NCBI GenBank assembly: GCA_023300255.1
Contig: JALZWC010000510.1
Span: 1 to 5,492 of the forward strand
Length of the DNA: 5,492 nt
Reading direction: 5' to 3'
DNA from: Saprospiraceae bacterium
Lineage (GTDB): Bacteria; Bacteroidota; Bacteroidia; Chitinophagales; Saprospiraceae
Both the position numbers and the translations under genes were made by a program. Position 1 is the stretch's first letter; each line of letters begins with the position of its first letter. A model generated the notes under the pieces. That model saw nothing but the letters and a program-made list of their open reading frames with translations, ran no database searches and had not been told where the DNA came from. Shown here piece after piece: positions 1 to 5,492 of this stretch.

Positions 1-68
1 GCAGAGCAAGTGAATCTATCTGGCTTTAGACAGACCGCAAAGCGGACGGGCTTGCTGGGCAGGTTAAA
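1..68. other. GC-rich left-edge segment of unknown nature
   Basis: The first 60 bases contain 34 G or C (about 57 percent), against roughly one third in the rest of the window. The stretch holds a small hairpin-like core (CCGC, AAA, GCGG, near 37-47). Plus frame 1 is open from base 1 to a TAA at 100-102 and would give a basic, hydrophobic 33-residue tail containing AKRTGLLGRLKWL, which I do not recognise. It could be the 3' end of an upstream gene, a degenerate copy of the repeat family seen at 2308-2440 (both contain CAGACCGC), or part of an RNA gene cut by the window edge. I cannot decide between these. Confidence 0.3.
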
Positions 69-125
69 ATGGCTAATTTATTCTTACTCTTTGCCTTACT
101 AAGAATAAAACAGTTTGAATATACT

Positions 126-2303
126 ATGAGAGACAAAACGATATATAATTGGATAGACTATTTAGCGCCCAATTATATAAAGAGTATTAGCAATAGTTTT
201 GAACGATCTAAAGTAAAGTTATTACTTTGGTTAACTATACTATTCGGTGCTGTTTTATTGCTCATGAGTCCTATCTTTTATCGTAGTGCTATCTTCTTAC
301 CATTATATGGCTTTTATGCGATTGGGGCAATCTCGGTACCTGTGATGCTTCGTAATTTGAAAAACTACGTATTACCAGCCAAAATTTTTCTTTCCGTATT
401 ATTATTGGTTAATACTTGTATTCATTTATTAATTCATCCGATTAGCATACTATCGACAGGCGTTTGGTTTTTTATCACCATCTTATCTGCTAGCTTCATA
501 TTAGGTAGATTTTGGTCTTTGATATTTACTTTCTTTTCCCTACTGACGATTACTATAAGTTCTTGGATGGCAGTGAATGATATTGATCTTGGAACGTATC
601 TAGGAGGAGAAATAAATTTACAAGAAGGATATAGAACGCCTATTTTATTATTAGTTCCGTTTGCTTTAATCCATTTTATTTTAGCCGTTTTTTTTAGAAA
701 TAAATCGCAGACAGAAGGAAATCTACATCATCTTTTAGAAGAAAAAGAACACCTTAATCAAGAAATTGAATATACAGAAACGAAGTATCGAAGCATCATT
801 GAAGGAGCCGACGATTTAATATGGGAAATTGATGAAGATGGATTTTTTACGTACATGAATCCTGCTATGAAGAAGATTACTGGCTATAGATTGAATCATA
901 GTCCTATCTTTTATTCTAACCCAGTACCACAAGATTTTTTAGACGATTATATTTCTGTATTTAAAAAACAAATATTAAAAGCCAATCCTGTAACCTACCA
1001 AGAATTACCTATTCAAACTAAATCTGGAGATATTGTTTGGATTGGACAGAAAACGAATATGTTTTTTGATGAGAAAGGGAACCTATTAAATGCATTATGC
1101 ATCGCCAGAGATATTTCCGCACAAAAAGAAACAGAAATACGATTAGTAGAGGCAAAAGAAAAAGCAGTAAAAGCGTCTTTGATTAAAGCTCAATTTTTAT
1201 CTTCTATGAGTCATGAGATTCGCACGCCTATGAATGCTGTCAATGGGTTGATTCATTTATTACTGCAAGAATCTCCTAGAGAAGATCAGAAAGAACATCT
1301 AAATACCTTATTATTTTCTGCTAATAATTTACTGAATTTAATCAACGACATTTTAGATTTCAGTAAGATAGAAGCAGGAAAAATAGAAATCAAAAAAGCA
1401 GCTTTTAATTTTGATGAAATCATTAATAGTCTACGTCATGGTTTTGGTACTCAAGCAAAAGAAAAAGGAATTGAATTAATTATTAAAAGAGACCATCGTA
1501 TACCGAATCGATTGATAGGAGATGCTTTACGTTTGTCGCAAGTGTTAGGTAATCTAGTCAATAATGCTATAAAATTTACGGATCATGGAAATGTAATAAT
1601 ATATATTATACCCAAACTTATTGGAGAGGAAATGATTAGCATTTATTTTGCTGTTAAAGACACAGGTATCGGTATTCCTCCAGAAAAATTACAATCTATT
1701 TTTGAAGATTTTGTTCAAGTAAATGATAAAGCGCTTAGAGAGGGAACTGGACTTGGTCTATCCATTACTAAAGAATTGTTAGATTTACAAGGAAGTACGA
1801 TCAAAGTTGATAGTACCTATGGGGAAGGCTCTACTTTCTATTTTACTTTAGATTTTCCAACCGAAACAGAAGAAAATCAATCGATTATTGAACCTACAGA
1901 AGAACAAGATTTTTCCGACAGCTTAAGCGGCATGTCTATTTTGTTAGTAGAAGATAATAAAATTAACCAAAAAGTAGCTACCAATTTTTTATCAAAGTGG
2001 GGCGTACAAACAGACATAGCAGATAATGGTAAAATTGCCGTAGGCATGGTACAGCAAAAATTGTATGATGTAGTATTGATGGATTTACAAATGCCAGTTA
2101 TGAATGGTATTGACGCCACTAAAGCAATAAGAAAATTAGGAGGAAATTATGCGCATCTTCCGATTTTAGCATTGACGGCTTCTGCTGTATTAGAGATCAA
2201 AGATCAAGCAACGATTGCTGGTTTAAATGACTTTATTACTAAACCTTTTAAACCAATTACGCTCTATGATAAAATTAGTCGATATAGTAGTGTAGAGGTT
2301 TAA
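126..2303 (+). CDS. Membrane-bound hybrid sensor histidine kinase (6 TM, PAS, HisKA, HATPase_c, REC)
   Basis: Numbering is from the ATG at 126 (725 residues). Residues 1-30 are a cytoplasmic lead. Hydrophobic segments near 31-50, 55-75, 86-105, 110-127, 128-148 and 172-190 predict six membrane passes. A short charged coiled-coil-like stretch (about 195-215) leads into a PAS domain (about 216-335; IWEID, then NPAMKKITGY). HisKA carries the H-box SMSHEIRTPMN with the phosphorylated His at 363. The ATPase shows the N-box NLVNNAIKFT (476-485), G1 DTGIGIP (512-518) and G2 GTGLGL (540-545). An acidic linker joins a receiver domain (about 604-720) with acidic pair E609/D610, phospho-acceptor D653, T684 and K706, so all catalytic residues are intact. 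By family knowledge it autophosphorylates on His and passes phosphate to its own Asp, then probably to a separate HPt protein. The signal is unknown. An in-frame ATG at 69 would add 19 residues (MANLFLLFALL...). I prefer 126 because that extension overlaps another open frame and covers GC-rich DNA unlike the gene, but 69 is possible. No partner regulator lies in the window. Confidence 0.93.
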   Translation: MRDKTIYNWIDYLAPNYIKSISNSFERSKVKLLLWLTILFGAVLLLMSPIFYRSAIFLPLYGFYAIGAISVPVMLRNLKNYVLPAKIFLSVLLLVNTCIHLLIHPISILSTGVWFFITILSASFILGRFWSLIFTFFSLLTITISSWMAVNDIDLGTYLGGEINLQEGYRTPILLLVPFALIHFILAVFFRNKSQTEGNLHHLLEEKEHLNQEIEYTETKYRSIIEGADDLIWEIDEDGFFTYMNPAMKKITGYRLNHSPIFYSNPVPQDFLDDYISVFKKQILKANPVTYQELPIQTKSGDIVWIGQKTNMFFDEKGNLLNALCIARDISAQKETEIRLVEAKEKAVKASLIKAQFLSSMSHEIRTPMNAVNGLIHLLLQESPREDQKEHLNTLLFSANNLLNLINDILDFSKIEAGKIEIKKAAFNFDEIINSLRHGFGTQAKEKGIELIIKRDHRIPNRLIGDALRLSQVLGNLVNNAIKFTDHGNVIIYIIPKLIGEEMISIYFAVKDTGIGIPPEKLQSIFEDFVQVNDKALREGTGLGLSITKELLDLQGSTIKVDSTYGEGSTFYFTLDFPTETEENQSIIEPTEEQDFSDSLSGMSILLVEDNKINQKVATNFLSKWGVQTDIADNGKIAVGMVQQKLYDVVLMDLQMPVMNGIDATKAIRKLGGNYAHLPILALTASAVLEIKDQATIAGLNDFITKPFKPITLYDKISRYSSVEV

Positions 2304-2307
2304 ATAG

Positions 2308-2355
2308 ATGTCAGATTGCCTACGGCTGTCAGATGTCAGACCGCTACGCTGTCAG
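2308..2355 (+). repeat. Two tandem copies of a 23-25 bp repeat (left part of composite element)
   Basis: Copies at 2308-2332 (25 bases) and 2333-2355 (23 bases) abut directly. Both begin ATGTCAGA and end CTGTCAG, with a shared GC/TACG core and two single-base gaps between them. They begin five bases after the kinase stop codon. The second copy, with seven bases of the first, forms the left arm of the inverted repeat described separately. Confidence 0.75.
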
Positions 2356-2436
2356 CTTGCTAACAACTCATACAAAATATCACGTGGTCAACATCATAAG
2401 TCTGATTTCTGACAGCGTAGCGATCTGACCTCTGAC
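2328..2436. repeat. 28-bp-arm imperfect inverted repeat between convergent genes
   Basis: The left arm 2328-2355 and right arm 2409-2436 are reverse complements with 2 mismatches in 28, around a 53-base AT-rich spacer. The core CTGACAGCGTAGCG (right arm) is fully matched. Transcribed from either side it could form a long hairpin. No T-run follows it in either direction, so it is not a classical intrinsic terminator, although it sits where the kinase and fmt transcripts converge and could protect 3' ends or help termination. It has the look of a dispersed intergenic repeat of the REP or miniature-element kind, which one window cannot prove. Confidence 0.8.
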
Positions 2437-2453
2437 CTCTAAAAAAGACCTCT
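2427..2453. repeat. GACCTCT heptamer repeats overlapping the fmt stop codon
   Basis: GACCTCT occurs at 2427-2433 and 2434-2440 in direct tandem, and again at 2447-2453 after a short A-run. The last copy contains bases of the fmt stop codon (TAG on the minus strand, 2454-2452), so the repeat series runs into the gene end. Confidence 0.65.
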
Positions 2454-3366
2454 AAGCATCCAATTTATACCCATTCAAAAAAGCCTTAACCTCCATCCGC
2501 TTCTTTCCTGCTAATTGTAAATCCAATAGATGCACATAGCCATCTAAAGTACTGACCTTAAGAAAATTTTTATTATCAGAAATAAATTGACCTGCTGGTT
2601 GATCGTGAGCGACCATTTCTTTTTCCGTTCGAAAAATTTTCAACTTTTTTTCGTGAAGCATTGTCCAAGCAGTAGGGTAGGGACTTAAGCCTCTAATAAA
2701 ATTATGGATTGCTAAAGTATTCCGACTAAAATCTATTTGACAAGTATCATGGAATATTTTAGGCGCTTTTGTTACCAAGCTATCGTCTTGTGCTTGTGTA
2801 ATATATTTTCCTGTTTCAATTAATTGTACGGTCTCTAGTAATGCCTCTGCTCCTACGTGCATCAGACGGTTATAAACTTCACCGGCCGTTTCATTCTCGC
2901 CTATAGGCGTACTTTTTTGTAACAATAAATTACCAGTATCAATTTCATGCTGTAAAAGAAAAGTAGTCACCCCAGATTCCTTTTCTCCATTGATAACTGC
3001 CCAATTAATCGGTGCAGCACCTCGATATTTTGGTAATAATGAACCATGAACATTGATTGTGCCTAATGTTGGCATATTCCAAATTACCTCTGGAAGCATT
3101 CTAAAAGCGACCACTATTTGTAAGTCTGCTTTTAAGGCCCTTACTGTTTCTACAAAATCAGGTGACTTTAGATTTTTGGGTTGTAGAATGTTTAAATCAT
3201 GCTGTAAAGCGAATTTTTTAACATCCGATTCAATCAATTTTTTCTTCCCTCTCCCGCCCATTTTGTCTGTTGAAGTGATGACACCGACCACTTCATAATT
3301 ATTTTCCAAGAGTATTTTAAGAGCCGGAACAGCAAAATCTGGCGTTCCCATGAATATTATTCTCAA
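2452..3366 (-). CDS. fmt: Methionyl-tRNA formyltransferase
   Basis: The enzyme transfers a formyl group from 10-formyltetrahydrofolate to the amino group of Met on initiator tRNA in the cytoplasm. The protein has 304 residues, close to the roughly 315 of E. coli Fmt. The N-terminal formyltransferase domain (about 1-205) opens with MRIIFMGTPDFAVP. The catalytic trio is present: N105 and H107 in INVHGSLLPKYRG, and D143 in HEIDTG. The tRNA-binding-type C-terminal domain (about 206-304) contains FIRGLSPYPTAW (223-234), a usual Fmt signature. The start codon is TTG (minus 3366-3364). It is chosen because it puts MRIIFMGTP exactly where family members begin; a TAA lies eight codons upstream and no in-frame ATG intervenes. 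The internal ATG at codon 6 (3351) would remove the first beta strand. fmt often sits with def or other translation genes, but here it is flanked by unrelated genes on the opposite strand. No damage is visible. Confidence 0.97.
   Translation of the reverse strand: MRIIFMGTPDFAVPALKILLENNYEVVGVITSTDKMGGRGKKKLIESDVKKFALQHDLNILQPKNLKSPDFVETVRALKADLQIVVAFRMLPEVIWNMPTLGTINVHGSLLPKYRGAAPINWAVINGEKESGVTTFLLQHEIDTGNLLLQKSTPIGENETAGEVYNRLMHVGAEALLETVQLIETGKYITQAQDDSLVTKAPKIFHDTCQIDFSRNTLAIHNFIRGLSPYPTAWTMLHEKKLKIFRTEKEMVAHDQPAGQFISDNKNFLKVSTLDGYVHLLDLQLAGKKRMEVKAFLNGYKLDA
3364..3366 (-). promoter_or_regulatory. fmt: TTG start codon of fmt
   Basis: The minus strand reads AAAATA then TTG AGA ATA ATA TTC ATG. 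No purine-rich Shine-Dalgarno motif precedes it; the leader is AT-rich, as usual in Bacteroidota. Homology of the first five residues to the family argues that translation begins at TTG, not at the ATG five codons later. Confidence 0.65.
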
Positions 3367-3392
3367 TATTTTACGTTTTATATGATATTATG

Positions 3393-3456
3393 AGCTATTT
3401 TTTTCGTCTAAAGTGCAAATTGCCTTATGATTAGAATGGCAAAAATAGCTTTAGAC
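3393..3456. repeat. Nested inverted repeats in the divergent fmt / secreted-protein spacer
   Basis: Arms 3406-3424 and 3438-3456 are arranged symmetrically: GTCTAAAG, 6 unpaired bases, TTGCC, 13-base centre, GGCAA, 6 unpaired bases, CTTTAGAC. A second perfect 10-bp pair, AGCTATTTTT (3393-3402) and AAAAATAGCT (3441-3450), overlaps it. The region lies between the two divergent start codons, so a dimeric regulator site or an RNA leader structure is conceivable. AT-richness makes part of this expected by chance. Confidence 0.5.
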
Positions 3457-3524
3457 TACTTGAATAACAACGGAATAGAGATTATTCTTTACTCGTTCCT
3501 AAAAAGTAATTGTATAGAATTATT

Positions 3525-5276
3525 ATGAGAAAATTACTATTTTTTTTGGCAGTAAGCATCTTCACCACTTCTATTTATACTCAGGACGTAACCTTAGAAG
3601 GATACGTATTCGAGAGCGGAAATAGAGGATACTTAAATGAAGTTAAAGTTATAGTAAAGGATGTTAAATCCAAACAAGCTATGACTACTACTAGTTCAGA
3701 TAAAGAAGGGCATTTTTCTGTAAACTTACCAGTTGGTGCTTTTCTTATAGTACTAGAAAAAGATTTATTTCATCCTATCCAAAAAATGATTGTAATAGAT
3801 GGAACGACTCCTAAAGTATTTGAAAAAATCCAAATGGAGCGGAAACCAGGTTATCTATTAGATGCGACATTAGCAGAGAAACGATCAAGGGGCACCAAAC
3901 AGGTAGATGCAATTACTAACTCTTTAATTGAAGTCTTTAATAATACGAAAGATGAATTAGTAATGATCTTAGAAAACCATGCTTATCCTACTTTTAAAAC
4001 TACTTTCGAAAGAGGAAATCATTATACTATTTTGATTAGAAAGGACGGATATGTTCCTAAAAGATTAGAAGCATATGTAGATATTAAAGGTTGTATTTTA
4101 TGTTTTGATGGAGTCGGTAATGTTCAACCAGGGGTATCTGATGTATTGACAGAAAAGAACCAAATGGGAACCCTATTGGCTAATATAGAACTAGAACGAT
4201 TATCTGCTAAAAATAAACCGACAGTTATTTATGGAGAGGAAAGTCTGGTAGAAATTCTTTTTATGGAGAATCTAAATTCTGATATAATAGAAATAGGGAC
4301 GGATGGCCAAATAAAGGGTGCAGCTACAGTAAATAATAAGACCAATCATCAAGCTCCAACTAAGGTGGCTAATACTACCGCTTCAACCACTAATACTGCT
4401 ATCGCTAGATCTACTACTGCTAGTCAGTCTACTGCTGTTCGGCGTACTTCCCAAGCCACTGCAAGTACAGGGAAAAAAGCAACGATCACAGGAATTATAT
4501 CTGCGCCGCCTACTTCATCGGTAAAGGGCACAAAACAATCAGCGACAAAAATAGTAGCTACGCCAACGGTAAATACCAAAAAAGAATCAGTGGTAATTGC
4601 ACCGAAATCTACACCAAAACCAACAACGGTAAATACCAAAAAAGAATCAGTAGTAACTACATCGAAACCTACTCCCAAATCAACAATTGCAAATATCGCT
4701 AAATCAGCAGAGACGATCGACCAACCAACAAACTCAACAAAAGTTCCTGATTATAAAAGAACCTCTTCTAGTACGAATACTATTTTAACAAGAGGGAATA
4801 AAAATAAAGGAGAGACGCTTGTTAAGACGGCTATTGTAAAAGCTAAGACTAAAGTTAAAACTAAGTCCAAACCTAAAGCGACTGTTCCTAACCAGAGAAT
4901 GCCTGTAGCCAATAAAGCCTCAATAAATTCGCAAGGAGAATCGCTTGTAAAAGTAAAGCACATACAAAACACTGCGGAGTTTATTGAAGCAGACTATACA
5001 GGATACCTTGTAGAAATATTATTGAGTACTAAAGAAGTAGCTGCCGATAATCCCATGTTTAAACAACATGGACAGGTGAAAAAAGAACTACGATCAGATG
5101 GAGGCTATTCTTATTTATTAGGTGATTTTAAGAAAAAAAAGGAGGCTAGTATCTTTTTAAAGGACGTGGTTAGGAACCGATACCCAATGGCGAAGCTCGT
5201 TTATTATGTAAACGGAAAATTTGTAGGCTATGTATTTATCCCAAGGAGTACAGCTGGAAATGTTCAACCTCGATAA
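3525..5276 (+). CDS. Secreted protein: beta-sandwich modules, Thr/Ser/Lys-rich linker, SPOR-like C-terminus
   Basis: Numbering is from the ATG at 3525 (583 residues); a TTG five codons upstream (3510) is open but less likely. Residues 1-20 (MRKLLFFLAVSIFTTSIYTQ) form a Sec signal peptide with cleavage near 19-20 and no lipobox Cys. Residues 22-105 look like a carboxypeptidase-regulatory or CNA-B-like beta-sandwich (VTLEGYVFE, then DKEGHFSVNLPVG). Residues about 130-225 suggest a second such module (HYTILIRKDGYVPKRLEAYV), followed by a CxxC pair (C190, C193 in GCILCFDGVG) and PGVSD. Residues about 265-475 are a Thr/Ser/Ala/Lys-rich linker, probably disordered, with two 20-residue repeats (348-367, 368-387) and a very basic run (438-454). 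Residues about 491-568 (YTGYLVEILLS, FKQHGQVKKEL, YSYLLGDFKKK, YYVNGKFVGYV) resemble a SPOR fold, which in known families binds peptidoglycan glycan strands. I infer a periplasmic or envelope location with the linker spanning distance from the cell wall. The function is unknown. It is transcribed away from fmt. Confidence 0.85.
   Translation: MRKLLFFLAVSIFTTSIYTQDVTLEGYVFESGNRGYLNEVKVIVKDVKSKQAMTTTSSDKEGHFSVNLPVGAFLIVLEKDLFHPIQKMIVIDGTTPKVFEKIQMERKPGYLLDATLAEKRSRGTKQVDAITNSLIEVFNNTKDELVMILENHAYPTFKTTFERGNHYTILIRKDGYVPKRLEAYVDIKGCILCFDGVGNVQPGVSDVLTEKNQMGTLLANIELERLSAKNKPTVIYGEESLVEILFMENLNSDIIEIGTDGQIKGAATVNNKTNHQAPTKVANTTASTTNTAIARSTTASQSTAVRRTSQATASTGKKATITGIISAPPTSSVKGTKQSATKIVATPTVNTKKESVVIAPKSTPKPTTVNTKKESVVTTSKPTPKSTIANIAKSAETIDQPTNSTKVPDYKRTSSSTNTILTRGNKNKGETLVKTAIVKAKTKVKTKSKPKATVPNQRMPVANKASINSQGESLVKVKHIQNTAEFIEADYTGYLVEILLSTKEVAADNPMFKQHGQVKKELRSDGGYSYLLGDFKKKKEASIFLKDVVRNRYPMAKLVYYVNGKFVGYVFIPRSTAGNVQPR
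4564..4683 (+). repeat. 60-bp in-frame tandem repeat, two copies
   Basis: Units 4564-4623 and 4624-4683 match at 52 of 60 positions by my count, with the first 28 bases identical. Each encodes 20 residues beginning TVNTKKESVV (shifted slightly against the DNA unit). A third, weakly similar unit seems to follow from 4684. Because the unit is a multiple of three, copy-number change would keep the reading frame and only lengthen or shorten the linker. Confidence 0.85.
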
Positions 5277-5292
5277 GAAATAGGAAAACCAT

Positions 5293-5327
5293 AAAATAAA
5301 AAACGCCAACGGGGCGTACCCCGTTGG
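5293..5327 (-). terminator. Intrinsic terminator for minus-strand transcription
   Basis: The stem CCAACGGGG (5306-5314) pairs perfectly with CCCCGTTGG (5319-5327) around the tetraloop CGTA. Read on the minus strand, the hairpin is followed by CG, six T, A and four T (5305 down to 5293), a textbook rho-independent signal. On the plus strand the hairpin lies 29 bases after the secreted-protein stop but is followed by TAGTTGACTG, not a T-run, so it is directional toward the left. The gene or RNA it ends must come from the right. Confidence 0.8.
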
Positions 5328-5364
5328 TAGTTGACTGCGATGCAATAAAGACTACTTCTTTGTT

Positions 5365-5390
5365 CAGGTATAAATACTTATACCTGTATA
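5365..5390. repeat. Perfect 9-bp-arm palindrome CAGGTATAA / TTATACCTG
   Basis: Arms 5365-5373 and 5378-5386 are exact reverse complements with a four-base centre ATAC. On the plus strand the hairpin is followed by TATATATTTT, so it might act as a weak terminator for the secreted-protein transcript. Its 22-base symmetry also suits a dimeric regulator's operator. No coding sequence is recognisable between 5277 and 5492. Confidence 0.6.
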
Positions 5391-5492
5391 TATTTTAGGC
5401 AAAATGTAAGAATAAAGTGGTCATTTTAAGCTAGACATTTTTTCTTCTAAGGAATACTAAAAAATTAAGCATAGCTGGGCTACGGTTCCTTT

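Noticed and set aside
1..68. Partial tRNA, tmRNA or RNase P RNA at the left edge
   Set aside because: GC-rich, but lacks a GTTCGA T-arm or other diagnostic conserved segment.
1877..2119. Minus-strand 80-residue open frame inside the kinase
   Set aside because: It lies antisense to the receiver domain, whose motifs are intact on the plus strand; no plausible domain or initiation context.
2308..2455. CRISPR array
   Set aside because: Repeats are abutting or inverted, with no regular unique spacers and no cas genes nearby.
3053..3298. Plus-strand 81-residue open frame inside fmt
   Set aside because: Antisense to the conserved formyltransferase domain; composition reflects the fmt codons.
3400..3460. 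Bacteroidota-type promoter (TTTG, 19 bases, TAnnTTTG) upstream of either divergent gene
   Set aside because: TAGCTTTA on the plus strand and TAGCTCAT on the minus strand are partial -7 matches, but no -33 element sits at the right spacing; too weak to call.
4424..4972. Two minus-strand open frames (84 and 73 residues) with hydrophobic, Val/Phe-rich products
   Set aside because: They are antisense to the Thr/Ser/Lys linker; hydrophobicity is the expected complement of ACN and AAR codons, so a membrane protein is not supported.
5157..5345. Minus-strand 62-residue open frame crossing the end of the secreted-protein gene
   Set aside because: It would start within the intrinsic terminator region and run through the conserved SPOR-like coding sequence; no recognisable domain.
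5465..5492. Start of a tRNA or coding gene at the right edge (GC-richer GCTGGGCTACGGTTCC)
   Set aside because: Only about 28 bases are visible, with no start codon or tRNA arm that can be recognised.

Overview
The window looks like AT-rich chromosomal DNA from a member of the Bacteroidota. Three things point there: genes without evident Shine-Dalgarno sequences, a methionyl-tRNA formyltransferase with the AFRMLPE-type sequence I associate with this phylum, and a secreted protein with a carboxypeptidase-regulatory-like beta-sandwich at its N-terminus. A lineage near Saprospiria is a guess from the style of the secreted protein, not something the sequence proves.

Layout from left to right: (1) About 60 bases of unusually GC-rich sequence at the left edge, possibly the end of an upstream gene or a repeat. 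(2) A plus-strand membrane hybrid histidine kinase (126-2303) with six predicted membrane segments, PAS, HisKA, HATPase and one receiver domain. (3) A convergent spacer (2304-2451) almost filled by a composite inverted and direct repeat element that reaches the last bases of the next gene. (4) fmt on the minus strand (3366-2452), encoding methionyl-tRNA formyltransferase and apparently starting at TTG. (5) A divergent spacer (3367-3524) with nested inverted repeats. (6) A plus-strand gene (3525-5276) for a secreted or periplasmic protein: signal peptide, two beta-sandwich-like modules, a long Thr/Ser/Lys-rich linker with a 60-bp tandem repeat, and a C-terminal SPOR-like domain. (7) A non-coding tail (5277-5492) with a good minus-strand intrinsic terminator and a perfect 9-bp-arm palindrome.

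The genes do not form an operon: kinase and fmt are convergent, fmt and the secreted-protein gene are divergent. fmt is housekeeping (initiator tRNA formylation). The kinase is an orphan here, with no response regulator or HPt gene beside it. The secreted protein has no recognised function. I see no CRISPR array, transposase, phage gene, toxin-antitoxin pair or defence system. The least ordinary content is the convergent repeat element, the architecture of the secreted protein, and the right-hand terminator, which has no visible gene feeding into it.
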